From positions 62,001 to 126,000 of the forward strand of contig CANPVM010000001.1 of assembly GCA_947581805.1 (NCBI GenBank): 64,000 nt of DNA. Direction: 5' to 3'. Within the stretch, counting starts at the first letter, position 1. Every line of letters starts with the position of its first letter. Source of the DNA: an uncultured Clostridia bacterium (GTDB taxonomy: Bacteria; Bacillota; Clostridia; TANB77; CAG-508). Under the pieces are notes generated by a model. That model saw only the letters and a program-made list of their open reading frames with translations, was not told the origin of the DNA and made no database searches. Shown here piece after piece: positions 1 through 11,534 of this stretch. The position numbers and the translations under genes are program-made.

Positions 1-1594
1 TAACACCTGTTTTAAAAGTAAAGTTTTTGGTATCCATCATAATACCTGCATATAATCCTTCTATTTCAATTTCTGATAAAGTAATGTCATTTTCTGAATA
101 TTCTATTAACTCTGTCACTAATTCACATGCAGAAGAGGCATATACTTCATGAAAGGTTAACATGGCATTATCAATAAAATCAGTACTTCTTCTGTGGTGG
201 TCAATTACTACAATTTTATTGGTTTTTTCTAATAATTCTGGTACTTCTACATAACTTGTTTTATGTGTGTCTACTACAACTAATAATGTTTCTGATGTGA
301 TTTTTTCAATGGCTTCTTGTTTTCCAATAATAGCCTTTTCATATTCCTCTTCTTTTTTTGCATTTTGAATAAAACTGTCTAATCCAAAACTTGCTGTTTC
401 ATTGACAATATAAGCTTCTTTGCCAATGGTTTTTGCTAATCTATAAATACCTAAACTTGCACCCATAGCATCGATATCACTGTTCATATGCCCCATTACT
501 ATGACATTTTCTGCTTCTAGGATTAGTTCTTCTAGTGCATGAGCAACTATTCTTGCTTTTACTTTTGTTCTTTTTTCTACTTCTTGTGCCCTTCCACCAA
601 AGAAACTGTATTTTCCATCTTTCTTTAAAATGGCTTGGTCGCCACCTCTACCTAAAACAATATCAATCATGACTTGTGCTGCTTTGTATTTTTCATAATT
701 TGAGTTTCCTTCTGTAGAAATGGCAATACTTAATGTTGATTGTAATTTGCCTGGAATAGATATTTCTTTTATTTGGTCTAAAATATGAAATTTTTCTTCT
801 TCTAATTGGGCAATATATTTTTGTTCTAGTACTATAACAAAAGTATCACGTTCAGATTTAATAATCAGACCTTCAAATCCTGTTGCCCAATCATACAGAC
901 TTTTCTCTATTTGTGCCATTATAATTGGTTTTTCTTCGTCCGGAATACGTTGCATGATTTCTTCGTAGTTGTCTATCATAATAATTCCTACGCAAAGCTT
1001 AGAATTTTCGTAATTTTGCTCTAATTCTAGATATTTTGTTTCATCTAAAAAATATAAAGTAGTCATATATTCATTTTCTTTTTTCTTATCTTTTTCTTTT
1101 GATTGTACATATTTTCCTACTACCTTATAGGTTTTGTCTCCTATTTCTATTTGTTTATGTATAAAATCTTTTAATTCTTTTTTATCTTCTTCACTACCAT
1201 TTTCAATCTCTAGTTTTATTTCTTTTACAATATTATTTAAATAATTATTGATATCTATATTAGCAAATTCGTGAATGAATTTAGAGCTTTTCCAAATGAT
1301 ATTTCCATCGGTTTCGACAATGACTAATGGAAATGGTGAATTGATTAATGTACTTTTGGCTGCACTATCTACTGTTAAAGTTAAGTCTTTAATATGTTCC
1401 GATAATTCTACTTTTCTTTTGTTGTTGGTCCAATATGCATAAAATACAATAAGTACATATATTAAGATAGCTGGTGTAATGAAGTTAACTTCATAACAAC
1501 ATAGGATAACTAATAAAATTGCTATTATAATTAAATATATTTTTGTCTTTGATATAAATTTATCAAAGATTTTTCTGTTTGTGTTATTCGGCAT
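1..1594 (-). CDS. gdpP: GdpP/YybT-type cyclic-di-AMP phosphodiesterase, 3' end cut by window edge
   Basis: Membrane-bound DHH/DHHA1 phosphodiesterase, a family that hydrolyses c-di-AMP. ATG at 1594 follows AAAGGAG (about 1601-1607). The 531 codons present begin with two hydrophobic segments (about residues 14-45), followed by a PAS-like segment, a degenerate GGDEF-like region, and a DHH phosphoesterase part with GHMNSDIDAMGA, VVDTHK and the signature VVIDHH. The last codons in the window (near GIMMDTKNFTFKTG) are mid-DHHA1, so roughly 120 residues are missing. Classic clostridial/Bacillus partners (rplI, dnaB) would lie beyond the edge. It sits downstream of rpoC but has its own promoter and is separated by the rpoC terminator, so it is an independent unit. 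Family assignment is secure; in vivo substrate is from family knowledge. Confidence 0.93.
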   Translation of the reverse strand, partial: MPNNTNRKIFDKFISKTKIYLIIIAILLVILCCYEVNFITPAILIYVLIVFYAYWTNNKRKVELSEHIKDLTLTVDSAAKSTLINSPFPLVIVETDGNIIWKSSKFIHEFANIDINNYLNNIVKEIKLEIENGSEEDKKELKDFIHKQIEIGDKTYKVVGKYVQSKEKDKKKENEYMTTLYFLDETKYLELEQNYENSKLCVGIIMIDNYEEIMQRIPDEEKPIIMAQIEKSLYDWATGFEGLIIKSERDTFVIVLEQKYIAQLEEEKFHILDQIKEISIPGKLQSTLSIAISTEGNSNYEKYKAAQVMIDIVLGRGGDQAILKKDGKYSFFGGRAQEVEKRTKVKARIVAHALEELILEAENVIVMGHMNSDIDAMGASLGIYRLAKTIGKEAYIVNETASFGLDSFIQNAKKEEEYEKAIIGKQEAIEKITSETLLVVVDTHKTSYVEVPELLEKTNKIVVIDHHRRSTDFIDNAMLTFHEVYASSACELVTELIEYSENDITLSEIEIEGLYAGIMMDTKNFTFKTGV

Positions 1595-1627
1595 AAAAAT
1601 CTCCTTTACTATGTTTCCACAATGTTT

Positions 1628-1656
1628 ATTTTACTCTTTTTTTCCGTGTTTGTCAA
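1628..1656 (-). promoter_or_regulatory. SigA-type promoter of gdpP
   Basis: Read on the minus strand: TTGACA (1656-1651), a 17-bp spacer, then TAAAAT (1633-1628), 34 bases upstream of the gdpP start. It lies downstream of the rpoC terminator, which supports independent transcription. Confidence 0.75.
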
Positions 1657-1743
1657 ATTTGCTCTTTTCTGGTTTAAGTCGCTTTGTATAGTTTTAATCA
1701 TAAAATTTAATATTTAGTATAATGAATTATCTTGTTTTATATA

Positions 1744-1802
1744 AAGAAAAAACAAACCTAAGATTTTCTATCAAATGAATTTTTAAGAAAATTTTAGGTT
1801 TG
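1744..1802 (-). terminator. Intrinsic terminator of rpoC
   Basis: Arms CAAACCTAAGATTTTCT (1753-1769) and AGAAAATTTTAGGTTTG (1786-1802) pair with a single G-U-compatible mismatch. Read on the minus strand the hairpin is followed by TTTTTTC (1752-1746). It starts 16 bases past the rpoC stop. Confidence 0.85.
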
Positions 1803-1818
1803 CTATATTTATAATTTT

Positions 1819-4800
1819 TTATTCAACTGGCACTGTTTCTTCTTGGCTTTCTTTTACTTCTGTCTCCTCTTGTTGTGTTTCTTCTTGTTCTGTACTAATA
1901 TGCGTATTTCTATACTTATTTAGTCCAGTTCCAGCAGGAATTAATTTACCAATAATAACGTTTTCTTTTAGTCCAATTAATTCGTCTACTTTACCTTTGA
2001 TTGCTGCTTCTGTTAATACTCTTGTTGTTTCTTGGAAAGATGCTGCAGATAAGAAACTATCTGTTGCAAGGGAAGCTTTGGTAATTCCAAGTAAGATACG
2101 TTTTCCTGTTGCAGGACGTTTTCCTTCTGCAATGGCTTGATTATTAATATCTTCAAATTCATACATATCTACTAATGAACCTGCAAACATGTTGGTATCT
2201 CCATTGTCTTCTACTCTTACTTTCTTAAGCATTTGTCTACCAATAACTTCAATGTGTTTATCGTTGATATCAACACCTTGGTTACGATATACTTTTTGTA
2301 CTTCTTGTACTAAGTAATTGTAAACTCCATCTGGACCTTTAATTGCAAGTAATTCATTAGGGTTAATAGAACCTTCTGTTAGAGGTTGACCTGCTTTTAC
2401 TTCGTCTCCTTCTTTGACTCTTAGTTTTGAACCAAATGGAATAACGTAAGATTTGCTATTGTCTTTTGAAGTAACGACCACTGTCTTTCTCTTCTTGTCT
2501 TCTTCAATTTTAACTTTACCGTCAATTTCTGTAATGATAGCAAGTCCCTTTGGTTTTCTTGCTTCGAATAATTCCTCAACTCTAGGAAGACCTTGTGTAA
2601 TATCGGCAACACCAGCAACACCACCAGAGTGGATTGTTCTCATTGTAAGCTGTGTACCAGGTTCACCAATAGATTGCGCTGCTATGATACCAACTGTTTC
2701 ACCAATATTTACTTCTTCACGACTTGCTAAGCCCATACCATAACATTTTGAACATACGCCATTTTTAGTTCTACAACCAAATACAGAACGTACGGCTACT
2801 TCTTCAATACCTGCTTCTACTATTTTATCAGCTATTTTATCGTTAATCATAGTATTGGTATCTACAATTAGTTCTTTCGTTTCTGGATTGATAATATCTT
2901 CTAATGGATAACGTCCAATTAGTCTTTCTTGTAAAGTTTCAATGACTTGGTTTCCATCTTTAATAGCAGATAGAGTAATTCCATCATGTGTTCCACAATC
3001 GTGTTCTCTTACGATAATATCTTGTGAAACGTCAACTAATCTTCTGGTTAGGTAACCAGAGTCTGCTGTTCTTAATGCTGTATCGGATAGACCTTTACGA
3101 GCACCATGGGCAGAAATAAAGTATTCTAGTGCATCTAGTCCTTCACGGAAAGATGATTTAATTGGAATTTCGACTGTTTTACCAGTGGTACTTGCCATAA
3201 GTCCACGCATACCTGCAATTTGTTTTAATTGGTCTAAGTTACCACGAGCACCTGAGTCTGACATCATAAATACTGGGTTTAATTGAGTAAAGTTTGCTTT
3301 CATAGCATCTTTTACTTCGTCTGTTGCTTCTTCCCAAATTTTGATAACAGATTGATATCTTTCTTCTTCGGTAATTAAACCACGTCTATATTTCTTTAAT
3401 ACATCATCTACTTGTGTTTGTGCTTTTGCTAAAATTTCTTTCTTTGCTTCTGGTACTTTTACGTCATCAATAGAAACGGTGATACCACCTGTTGTTGAAT
3501 ATTTGAAACCGGTTGCTTTAATATAATCTAGTAATTCTGCAGAACGGTTTAATCCATATTGGTTAATACTCTTTTCAACGATTTTTCCTAGTTTTTTCTT
3601 GTTAACAACAAAGTTGATTTCTGGTTCAAATTCATTATCAGGATTGCTTCTATCTACAAAACCTAAATCTTGAGGAATTCCTTTGTTGTAAATAATTCTA
3701 CCTACTGTTGTTTCTACAATTTTATGTCTTTCGTTTCCTTCTTCATCTTTTTTGCTCATACGAACGAAAACTTTTGCATGCATTCCTACTTCTTTATTTT
3801 CATAAGCGATAATAGCTTCTTCTGGAGATGAGAAGTGATTTCCTTGTCCTTTTTCTCCTTCTACTTCCATGGTTAGATAGTAACTTCCTAAAATCATATC
3901 TTGAGTAGGAACGGTTACTGGTTTACCATCTTGTGGTTTTAAAAGGTTGTTAACAGATAGCATTAAATATCTTGCTTCTGCTTGTGCCTCTGGTGATAAT
4001 GGAACGTGAACTGCCATTTGGTCACCATCGAAGTCAGCGTTAAATGCTGTACATACTAATGGATGTAATTTAATAGCTCTACCTTCTACTAGTACTGGCT
4101 CAAATGCTTGTATACCAAGTCTATGTAGTGTTGGTGCACGGTTTAGCATAACAGGATGGTCTTTAATAACATCTTCTAGAATATCCCATACTTCTGGGCG
4201 TAATCTTTCTACCATTCTTTTTGCATTTTTAATGTTATGTGCTAATCCTCTTCCTACTAATTCTTTCATTACAAATGGCTTGAATAATTCTACTGCCATT
4301 TCTTTTGGAAGACCACATTGATATATTTTTAGTTCTGGTCCTACTACGATAACAGAACGTCCAGAGTAGTCAACACGTTTTCCAAGTAAGTTTTGACGGA
4401 AACGTCCTTGTTTTCCTTTTAACATATCTGATAAAGATTTTAAAGGTCTATTTCCAGCACCGGTAACAGGGCGACCACGTCTTGAGTTATCTATTAATGC
4501 ATCTACAGATTCTTGAAGCATTCTTTTTTCGTTTCTTTTTATAATTTCTGGTGCTCCAAGTTCAATTAATCTTTTTAAACGATTGTTTCTGTTAATAACT
4601 CTTCTATATAAGTCATTTAAGTCAGATGTTGCAAATCTACCACCATCTAATTGTACCATTGGTCTTATTTCTGGTGGAATAACAGGAACTACATTCATAA
4701 TCATCCATTCTGGTCTATTTCCAGATAATCTGAAAGATTCTACGGTATCTAATCTTTTGATTAGTTTTGCTTTCTTTTGCTCGCTAGCATTTTCTAATTC

Positions 4801-5382
4801 TTTCTTTAATTTTGCAGATAATTTGTCTAAGTCAATTTCCTTTAATAATTTTTCTAATGCCTCTGCTCCCATTTCTGCTTTGAAGCTTCCGCTTCCATAT
4901 TTTTCAACTGCTTCATGGTATTCTTTTTCTGTTAATACTTGGCATTTCATTAATCCTGAAGTACCTTTGTCAATAACAATGTATGATGCAAAGTAAACAA
5001 TTTTCTCTAAGTTTCTTGGTGAGATATCTAACATTAAGGCAATTCTACTTGGAATTCCTTTGAAATACCAAATGTGTGCTACTGGAGCAGCAAGTTCAAT
5101 GTGACCCATTCTTTCACGTCTTACTTTTGATTTTGTTACTTCTACTCCACAACGGTCGCAGACAATGCCTTTGTACCTTACTCTTTTATATTTTCCACAA
5201 TGGCATTCCCAATCTTTTGTTGGTCCAAATATTCTTTCACAAAATAGACCATCTTTTTCTGGCTTTAAAGTTCTATAATTAATGGTTTCTGGTTTTTTTA
5301 CTTCTCCTTTTGACCATTCTCTAATTTGTTCATCTGATGCTAAGCCAATTTTAATTTTATCAAACATTTCTAATTCGTCCAT
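1819..5382 (-). CDS. rpoC: DNA-directed RNA polymerase subunit beta'
   Basis: Largest subunit of RNA polymerase, 1187 residues, a normal clostridial length with no large insertion. Zinc-binding cysteines C60, C62, C75 and C78 are near the N terminus ([13 protein letters not shown]). The Mg-binding active-site motif [16 protein letters not shown] is near residue 448. The bridge helix/trigger loop part contains [15 protein letters not shown] sequence (here [11 protein letters not shown]), and the second zinc cluster ([13 protein letters not shown]) is near residue 880. The C terminus is Glu-rich and variable. ATG at 5382 follows AAAGGGG; a second Met five codons on is possible. No in-frame CGG codon occurs in 1187 codons. 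Downstream lies gdpP, not the usual rpsL-rpsG-fusA. Confidence 0.98.
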   Translation of the reverse strand: MDELEMFDKIKIGLASDEQIREWSKGEVKKPETINYRTLKPEKDGLFCERIFGPTKDWECHCGKYKRVRYKGIVCDRCGVEVTKSKVRRERMGHIELAAPVAHIWYFKGIPSRIALMLDISPRNLEKIVYFASYIVIDKGTSGLMKCQVLTEKEYHEAVEKYGSGSFKAEMGAEALEKLLKEIDLDKLSAKLKKELENASEQKKAKLIKRLDTVESFRLSGNRPEWMIMNVVPVIPPEIRPMVQLDGGRFATSDLNDLYRRVINRNNRLKRLIELGAPEIIKRNEKRMLQESVDALIDNSRRGRPVTGAGNRPLKSLSDMLKGKQGRFRQNLLGKRVDYSGRSVIVVGPELKIYQCGLPKEMAVELFKPFVMKELVGRGLAHNIKNAKRMVERLRPEVWDILEDVIKDHPVMLNRAPTLHRLGIQAFEPVLVEGRAIKLHPLVCTAFNADFDGDQMAVHVPLSPEAQAEARYLMLSVNNLLKPQDGKPVTVPTQDMILGSYYLTMEVEGEKGQGNHFSSPEEAIIAYENKEVGMHAKVFVRMSKKDEEGNERHKIVETTVGRIIYNKGIPQDLGFVDRSNPDNEFEPEINFVVNKKKLGKIVEKSINQYGLNRSAELLDYIKATGFKYSTTGGITVSIDDVKVPEAKKEILAKAQTQVDDVLKKYRRGLITEEERYQSVIKIWEEATDEVKDAMKANFTQLNPVFMMSDSGARGNLDQLKQIAGMRGLMASTTGKTVEIPIKSSFREGLDALEYFISAHGARKGLSDTALRTADSGYLTRRLVDVSQDIIVREHDCGTHDGITLSAIKDGNQVIETLQERLIGRYPLEDIINPETKELIVDTNTMINDKIADKIVEAGIEEVAVRSVFGCRTKNGVCSKCYGMGLASREEVNIGETVGIIAAQSIGEPGTQLTMRTIHSGGVAGVADITQGLPRVEELFEARKPKGLAIITEIDGKVKIEEDKKRKTVVVTSKDNSKSYVIPFGSKLRVKEGDEVKAGQPLTEGSINPNELLAIKGPDGVYNYLVQEVQKVYRNQGVDINDKHIEVIGRQMLKKVRVEDNGDTNMFAGSLVDMYEFEDINNQAIAEGKRPATGKRILLGITKASLATDSFLSAASFQETTRVLTEAAIKGKVDELIGLKENVIIGKLIPAGTGLNKYRNTHISTEQEETQQEETEVKESQEETVPVE

Positions 5383-5417
5383 TTAAATTAGAAGCCCCTT
5401 TCTCTTTATTTTTGGGT

Positions 5418-5647
5418 AATTTCATACCTTTAAAATGCTAACCCCTGTTCTTGCAAATTTTATTGTCGCATTTTAAAAGTTCTGAAATTTATTTAATTAT
5501 CTCTCATTCCTTTTTATTTTATTTTGTTATATTATTTATTTTTTAGATAATCCTCGTTCGAGCTAACCTTTTAAGAAATTGTAACTTACATTTTTGGGCC
5601 CCTCTCATTAGAAATGAGATTCTCCCAAAAATGTTTCGACAATTTCT
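5418..5647 (-). other. Structured rpoB-rpoC spacer with two long stem-loops
   Basis: The 333-base gap between rpoB and rpoC holds two long inverted repeats. One pairs AATTTCA + TTTAAAATGC (about 5418-5438) with GCATTTTAAA + TGAAATT (5468-about 5490). The other has three nested stems: AGAAATTGT/ACAATTTCT (5574-5582 with 5639-5647), ACATTTTTGGG/CCCAAAAATGT (5588-5598 with 5624-5634) and TCTCATT/AATGAGA (5603-5609 with 5613-5619). Neither has a T-run on the minus strand, so they are not ordinary terminators. They may be RNA processing, stabilising or pausing elements in the rpoBC mRNA. Confidence 0.6.
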
Positions 5648-5715
5648 ACAAAAGTTTACTCTCAATGCGGTTATTTAAAAAATAAATATATAATAAAATA
5701 GTATAAATAGTAATT

Positions 5716-8700
5716 TTACTCTAATCCATCATTGTCTAAATTATCTTCTGCTAAGTCTGTATCAAAAATAGAATCTTCTCCTTCGTCATCTAGTCCTGCA
5801 AATAATTCGTCTTCTTCGTCTGTATCTAGAAGCATTTCTTCAGTATCTTCATCTGCTGCAATATAACTATCTTCTAATTCACTTTCGTCTAACATAGTTT
5901 CCCCTAATTTTGCTTCTTCATAGTCAATTCCTTCATCAATGTGTTCTTTTAATTCTAGTTCTTGGTTGTCTTCTGAGTATAAACGAATATCTAATCCTAA
6001 TGCTTGAAGTTCTTTGATTAATACTTTAAATCCTTCTGGAACACCTGGCTCTGGAACATTTTCTCCTTTAACAATGGCTTCGTAAGTTTTTACACGTCCT
6101 ACGACATCATCGGATTTAACAGTAAGCATTTCTTGTAGTGTATATGCTGCACCATAAGCTTCTAATGCCCAAACTTCCATCTCTCCAAAACGTTGTCCAC
6201 CAAATTGTGCTTTACCTCCTAAAGGTTGTTGTGTAACAAGTGAGTATGGTCCAGTTGAACGAGCGTGGATTTTATCATCTACTAAGTGGTGTAGTTTTAA
6301 CATATACATAACACCAACAGTAACTGGGTTATCAAATTCTTCTCCTGTACGTCCATCATGTAAAATGGCTTTTCCATCTTCACGAAGTCCAGCTTCTTTT
6401 AATAATTCTTTAATTTCTTCATCGGTTGCACCATCAAATACTGGTGTTGCTACTTTCCAACCTAATGCTTTTGCTGCCATACCTAAGTGTACTTCTAGTA
6501 CTTGACCTAAGTTCATACGAGATGGAATACCTTGTGGGTTAAGTACTATATCTACTGGGGTTCCATCTTCTAAGAATGGCATATCTTCTACTGGTAAAAT
6601 TCTTGAAATAACACCTTTGTTACCATGACGTCCGGCCATTTTATCACCAACAGAAATTTTTCTCTTTGTTGCAATATAACAACGAATTACTTGGTTTACA
6701 CCTGGTCCTAATTCATCTGAATTGTCTCTTGTAAATATTTTTACATCTACGATGGTTCCTGCTTCTCCATGTGGTACTCTCAAAGAAGTATCTCTAACTT
6801 CTCTTGCTTTTTCTCCAAAGATAGCACGAAGTAATCTTTCTTCTGCTGTAAGTTCAGTTTCTCCTTTTGGTGTTACTTTTCCAACTAAGATATCTCCTGG
6901 TCTTACTTCTGCACCAATACGAATAATTCCGTTTTCATCTAGGTCTTTTAAGCTGTCATCTCCTACGTTTGGAATATCTCTTGTAATTTCTTCTGGACCT
7001 AATTTCGTATCTCTACATTCGCAATCATATTCTTCTATATGGATAGAGGTATAAACATCCTCTTTTACCAGTCTTTCACTAATTAATACCGCATCCTCGT
7101 AGTTGTAACCTTCCCAAGTAGTAAAGGCAATTAGCACGTTTCTTCCTAATGCCATTTCTCCATCTTTGGTAGATGGTCCATCTGCTAGGATATCTCCTTT
7201 GCTAACCTTTTCTCCTCTTGTTACAACTGGTCTTTGGTTGATACAAGTACCACCATTAGTTCTTTTGAATTTACGAAGTTTGTAAGTATCAATTTCATTT
7301 TTCTTATTACGTACTTTAATTTCGTCTGCTGTGACTTTTTCTACTATACCATCGTTGATAGCAGTAACAGTAATTCCAGAATCTTTTGCAGCTCTGTATT
7401 CAATTCCTGTTCCTACGATAGGTGCTTCTGGCATAAGAAGTGGAACAGCTTGACGTTGCATGTTAGAACCCATTAGAGAACGTTTTACGTCATCGTGCTC
7501 TAAGAAAGGAATCATAGCTGCTGCAACAGAAACGAGTTGTTTTGGTGAAACGTCAATATAATCAACTTCACTGCTATCTACCTCTGTGATTTCAGATTTA
7601 TGACGTACACGAATTCTTTTATTTACGAACTTTCCGTCTTTATCTAGTGGTTCTGATGCTTGTGCAATAATGTAATTGTCTTCTTCATCTGCTGGCATAT
7701 ATTCTACGATATCTGTTACTTTTCCTGTTTCTTTGTCTACTTTACGATATGGGGTTTCAATGAAACCATATTCGTTGATAATAGCAAAAGATGATAATGC
7801 AGAAATAAGTCCAATGTTTGGTCCTTCTGGAGATTCTACTGGGCAAAGTCTTCCATAGTGAGTATAGTGGATATCACGAACCTCGAAACCTGCTCTTTCT
7901 CTAGATAAACCACCAGGGCCTAATGCTGAAATTCTTCTTTTATGAGTAAGTTCTGATAATGGGTTAGTTTGGTCCATAAATTGTGATAATTGAGAGCTTC
8001 CAAAGAACTCACGAATAGAAGATGTAATTGGTTTTGTGTTAATTAATGTTTGTGGTGTTACAATGTCTAAGTCTTGAATGGTCATTCTTTCACGAACTAC
8101 TCTTTCTAACCTTGTTAGACCAATTCTAAATTGATTTTGTAATAATTCACCAACGCAACGAATACGTCTGTTTCCTAAGTGGTCAATATCATCTACGTTT
8201 CCAATACCATGGTCTAGGTTAAATAGGTAACTAATAGAACCAATAATATCTTCGTTTGTTACGTGTTTTGGTATTAATTCTTCTTTTCTTTCTTGTAATA
8301 CTTTATGTAAGTCTTTTTTGTCTGTGGTATCTAAAATTGATTTTAATACTTCATAATTTACTTCTTCTTTGAAGTGTAAGTCTGAAATGTCAACATCTGT
8401 AACAAATTTATGAATATTAACAGTACCATTTCCAATAATTCTTACTTTATTATCATTTACTTTTACGTCTACAATGTTAATTCCTGTGTTTTGGATATCT
8501 TCTGCTACTTCTTTTAAAATAACAGTATCTTTTTCTACTAATACTTCACCTGTTGCTGGGTCAACAATATCTGCAAATGCTACTTTTCCAGCAATTCTAG
8601 AAGCTAAGCTTAATTTTTTGTTAAATTTGTAACGACCAACTTTTGCTAAGTCATATCTTCTTTCATCAAAGAATAAACCATTAAATAAGTTTCTTGCTGC

Positions 8701-9444
8701 GTCAACAGTTGGTAATTCCCCTGGTCTTAGTTTTTTATAGATTTCAATTAATGCTTCGTCTTGTGTTTTTATAGTATCTTTTTGGATAGTTGCCATTAAT
8801 TTTGGTTCTTCTCCAAATAAAGCAATCATTTGCTCATCTGTAACTAATCCAATTGCTCTTAAAAGACATGTAACTGGTATTTTTCTTGTTCTATCTACCC
8901 TTGCCCAAAATACATCGTTTCCGTCAGTTTCGTATTCAATCCATGCACCACGAATTGGCATAACAGTAGAAGTAAAAATTTTCTTACCTGTTTTGTCAAA
9001 TTCTGAAGCATAGTAGCAACCTGGAGAACGTACTAATTGGCTAACTACAACTCTTTCTGCACCATTAATAATGAAGGTTCCACTTTCAGTCATTAATGGG
9101 AAGTCTCCTAAATAAATTTCTTGCTCTTTAATTTCGCCTGTTTCACGGTTAATTAGACGTACTTTTACGTGTAGTCTTGTAGAGTATGTGGCATCTCTTT
9201 CTTTTGCTTCTTCTACAGTGTATTTAGTTTTGTCTTCCATGTAATAGTCAAAAAATTCAAGAACTAAATTTCCAGAATAATCTACGATTGGAGAAATATC
9301 TTGTAATACTTCGCCTAAGCCCTCTTCTACAAACCAATCGTAAGAGTCTTTTTGGACCTTAATTAAGTTTGGCATTTCAATAAAATCGCCAATTTTTGCA
9401 AACGTTTTACGTGTGCATTTTTCGTGTTTGATATCTTTTACCAA
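5716..9444 (-). CDS. rpoB: DNA-directed RNA polymerase subunit beta
   Basis: RNA polymerase beta subunit, 1242 residues. The start is TTG at 9444, chosen because AGGGGG (about 9453-9458) lies at the right distance and no ATG precedes the conserved [18 protein letters not shown] segment. The rifampicin region carries [33 protein letters not shown] (split here for length: [12 protein letters not shown], then [14 protein letters not shown]), which is wild-type in appearance. The nucleotide-site motifs [10 protein letters not shown] and [20 protein letters not shown] are intact. The tail (about residues 1170-1242) is very acidic. There is no in-frame CGG in 1242 codons. No rplJ, rplL or other ribosomal gene lies upstream, unlike the standard cluster. 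Confidence 0.98.
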   Translation of the reverse strand: MVKDIKHEKCTRKTFAKIGDFIEMPNLIKVQKDSYDWFVEEGLGEVLQDISPIVDYSGNLVLEFFDYYMEDKTKYTVEEAKERDATYSTRLHVKVRLINRETGEIKEQEIYLGDFPLMTESGTFIINGAERVVVSQLVRSPGCYYASEFDKTGKKIFTSTVMPIRGAWIEYETDGNDVFWARVDRTRKIPVTCLLRAIGLVTDEQMIALFGEEPKLMATIQKDTIKTQDEALIEIYKKLRPGELPTVDAARNLFNGLFFDERRYDLAKVGRYKFNKKLSLASRIAGKVAFADIVDPATGEVLVEKDTVILKEVAEDIQNTGINIVDVKVNDNKVRIIGNGTVNIHKFVTDVDISDLHFKEEVNYEVLKSILDTTDKKDLHKVLQERKEELIPKHVTNEDIIGSISYLFNLDHGIGNVDDIDHLGNRRIRCVGELLQNQFRIGLTRLERVVRERMTIQDLDIVTPQTLINTKPITSSIREFFGSSQLSQFMDQTNPLSELTHKRRISALGPGGLSRERAGFEVRDIHYTHYGRLCPVESPEGPNIGLISALSSFAIINEYGFIETPYRKVDKETGKVTDIVEYMPADEEDNYIIAQASEPLDKDGKFVNKRIRVRHKSEITEVDSSEVDYIDVSPKQLVSVAAAMIPFLEHDDVKRSLMGSNMQRQAVPLLMPEAPIVGTGIEYRAAKDSGITVTAINDGIVEKVTADEIKVRNKKNEIDTYKLRKFKRTNGGTCINQRPVVTRGEKVSKGDILADGPSTKDGEMALGRNVLIAFTTWEGYNYEDAVLISERLVKEDVYTSIHIEEYDCECRDTKLGPEEITRDIPNVGDDSLKDLDENGIIRIGAEVRPGDILVGKVTPKGETELTAEERLLRAIFGEKAREVRDTSLRVPHGEAGTIVDVKIFTRDNSDELGPGVNQVIRCYIATKRKISVGDKMAGRHGNKGVISRILPVEDMPFLEDGTPVDIVLNPQGIPSRMNLGQVLEVHLGMAAKALGWKVATPVFDGATDEEIKELLKEAGLREDGKAILHDGRTGEEFDNPVTVGVMYMLKLHHLVDDKIHARSTGPYSLVTQQPLGGKAQFGGQRFGEMEVWALEAYGAAYTLQEMLTVKSDDVVGRVKTYEAIVKGENVPEPGVPEGFKVLIKELQALGLDIRLYSEDNQELELKEHIDEGIDYEEAKLGETMLDESELEDSYIAADEDTEEMLLDTDEEDELFAGLDDEGEDSIFDTDLAEDNLDNDGLE

Positions 9445-9749
9445 AACAAATACCCCCTAAATTGAATTTAAAGCAGACTTAAAATTTTTAGCATTTTGTA
9501 GGAAACTAGTTTTTAGATAATAGAATGTTTCCAATTTAATGCTACTTTTGTGAATAAAATTTATGTTTCAAAAGAAGTCCTTCTTGTTATTTTCTTTTAT
9601 GCTTAAGAAAATATTCCTTTCCTGCTTAATTAAAGGCTTATTTCCATAAGAAAAAAGAAATACAATTCCTCTTCTTTCTTAAAAATTTTCATGATTTTTT
9701 TGCAATAATTACTTTTGTGTATTAAAATTATTTTCAAGTTTTATGACGC

Positions 9750-9788
9750 AAAAAGGCTAGTTGGCAACTTTTCCTATTTGTGCCAACT
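9750..9788 (-). terminator. Terminator-like hairpin in the rpoB leader (possible attenuator)
   Basis: On the minus strand AGTTGGCA (9788-9781) pairs with TGCCAACT (9766-9759), followed by AGCCTTTTTGCG (T-run 9754-9750). It lies between the rpoB promoter and the rpoB start, about 310 bases before the start. That position fits partial termination or attenuation of rpoBC. This is inferred from structure only. Confidence 0.5.
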
Positions 9789-9927
9789 ACCTTTACTTTT
9801 GTGTTTTATTTGATTAAAGTTAACATTTCTCTTTTTATATTAACCAACCCCACTATTTTCTTGGTTCTCACGCTAATATTTTAGTGTTATTTTGTACATA
9901 AGGCGATAAAATGCCTTATACTATTTT

Positions 9928-9957
9928 AGTATAACCTATTTCCGTAGGGCTTGTCAA
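9928..9957 (-). promoter_or_regulatory. Probable main promoter of rpoBC, with a leader of about 480 bases
   Basis: Minus strand TTGACA (9957-9952), 18-bp spacer, TATACT (9933-9928). Transcription from here gives a leader of roughly 480 bases before the TTG start. The leader has no credible ORF. It contains a small AAGGC/GCCTT hairpin just after the start site, the AGTTGGCA hairpin listed separately, and several A/T-rich stretches. Confidence 0.7.
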
Positions 9958-10035
9958 TAGTTTCTATAAAAAATTTCCCTATTTTTTCTTTATATTATAG
10001 TTCTAAATCGCTTTTATAATTGATTTGTTAATTTT

Positions 10036-11520
10036 TTAATAAGTACAAAGATACATTGTATCATTTTTAAATACAATTTGTTCATCCGAATATGTATCCC
10101 AATCTTTTCCTAAAAAATTTTCTTCATATATTTTAGTATCCATTTTTACTGATTCAAATTTTCTATCACAATAATAATTAAGTGCCTCTACAATGCAGTA
10201 ATAATTGTCAAATGCCCTTTGTGTAAATGAATATAATTTCTTTTCATAACCATATGCATAATCTCTATGTTTTGCATCTCTATAGTAAGCCACTTTTGTT
10301 ATTTTATTTTCAGTTTCTTGTTCATATTGCTCTATTTTATATTTAATTGCTAAACCTATATTAGCATCAATTTTATTAGTAACAATATGTGCAGTAAATA
10401 TCTGTATAGTATTGATTGTATTAAAAGCAAAAAATCCTATAATAATAGTTGCTATGATATATTGTAATATTTTATAATCACTTTGCAATAAGCTCAAAAA
10501 GATAAATGAAATACCTACAATACTACCTATAGACATGATTGTTCTCGGTTCTATTGAAGGTTTTTGCATGAAAAATGCTGGTAATATGCATAATATAATG
10601 GCAATTGCTACTAATGTAATATATTGAAATAACTTACTAACTGCTTTATCTGAATAAGAAAGTAATATAATTGTAAATCCTGTTAAAAATATTAAAGTTG
10701 CATTTGGCCATAAATTAAAATTTAAAATAAATACATATAGAATAACCTTTTTAATAACTGGGAAAAAAAGTGAAAAATTATATAATATATTTTCTCCTAC
10801 TGCTATTCTTTGTTGCCCTGTTCCCATTATTAAATTAATAATATATATGGCGAAAATATTTATTAAAAAACTAACAACAAATATAATCCCAGCTAATAAA
10901 ATTTTCTTTAATATTTCTTTTGCTTTTAATTTGTTTTTGTCTATAAATAAAAATAGTACTACTAAAGTAATAAATATATTAATGCATCCTTGATAGCAAA
11001 ATGTAGCAATAGTTACAAGTAAAAATGATTTTAAATAACATAACCTTGTTTTTCCTGTCATAATTTTTGCTGCTAGTATGCATAGCAAAACACTAAGGCA
11101 CATTACACTACATTCTGCATACAAAAAATACTCTAATGACATGCAGTTAAAAATAATGATGGTGCTACTCATTAATACCAATATATTTTTTAGACTAATA
11201 TTATGTAAGTTTGCTTTTTCTATAATAGTTGTATACAGAATATAAATAGAAATAGAAGCAATTATAACAGCTAACACTTCCATTCCTACAATAAAGACTG
11301 GATAACTTAAATTAAGATAACCTGCTAAATATGTTATTAGTGTGGATATTAATCTTGCATCTTTTAAAAAATATTGTGAAGGATAATTTAAGTATCCTAA
11401 ATCCATTAAATTATATGTATCGGAAGCAATATGCATTTGCAATAATGGACTGCATATAATAACGCAAAACAATAAAATAGAAAAATAGGTAATTATTTTT
11501 TTTGCTTTTATTTGTTGCAT
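10036..11520 (-). CDS. Polytopic membrane protein, GtrII-like glycosyltransferase (GT-C type) candidate
   Basis: 494 residues with about 10-11 hydrophobic segments spread over the first 390 residues and a short soluble tail. The first extracytoplasmic loop (ASDTYNLMDLGYLNYPSQ, then FLKDARLISTL) resembles the acidic loop 1 of GtrII/GT-C lipid-linked sugar transferases, where an acidic pair is catalytic. ATG at 11520 follows AAGGAGATATAGA. It begins 14 bases after the SPFH gene stop, so the two are likely co-transcribed. I infer transfer of a sugar from a polyprenyl-phosphate donor to an envelope polymer; the exact substrate cannot be told. An alternative is a generic O-antigen-ligase-like membrane protein. 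Confidence 0.55.
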   Translation of the reverse strand: MQQIKAKKIITYFSILLFCVIICSPLLQMHIASDTYNLMDLGYLNYPSQYFLKDARLISTLITYLAGYLNLSYPVFIVGMEVLAVIIASISIYILYTTIIEKANLHNISLKNILVLMSSTIIIFNCMSLEYFLYAECSVMCLSVLLCILAAKIMTGKTRLCYLKSFLLVTIATFCYQGCINIFITLVVLFLFIDKNKLKAKEILKKILLAGIIFVVSFLINIFAIYIINLIMGTGQQRIAVGENILYNFSLFFPVIKKVILYVFILNFNLWPNATLIFLTGFTIILLSYSDKAVSKLFQYITLVAIAIILCILPAFFMQKPSIEPRTIMSIGSIVGISFIFLSLLQSDYKILQYIIATIIIGFFAFNTINTIQIFTAHIVTNKIDANIGLAIKYKIEQYEQETENKITKVAYYRDAKHRDYAYGYEKKLYSFTQRAFDNYYCIVEALNYYCDRKFESVKMDTKIYEENFLGKDWDTYSDEQIVFKNDTMYLCTY

Positions 11521-11534
11521 TCTATATCTCCTTC

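Noticed and set aside
2453..2743. Plus-strand ORFs antiparallel to rpoC, rpoB and the surface protein genes
   Set aside because: They lack ribosome sites and family features and run opposite to secure genes; they arise from codon bias on the other strand.
9445..9930. Ribosomal protein L10-type leader upstream of rpoB
   Set aside because: The hairpin and terminator-like end are suggestive, but rplJ does not follow and I cannot identify the L10-binding kink-turn core.
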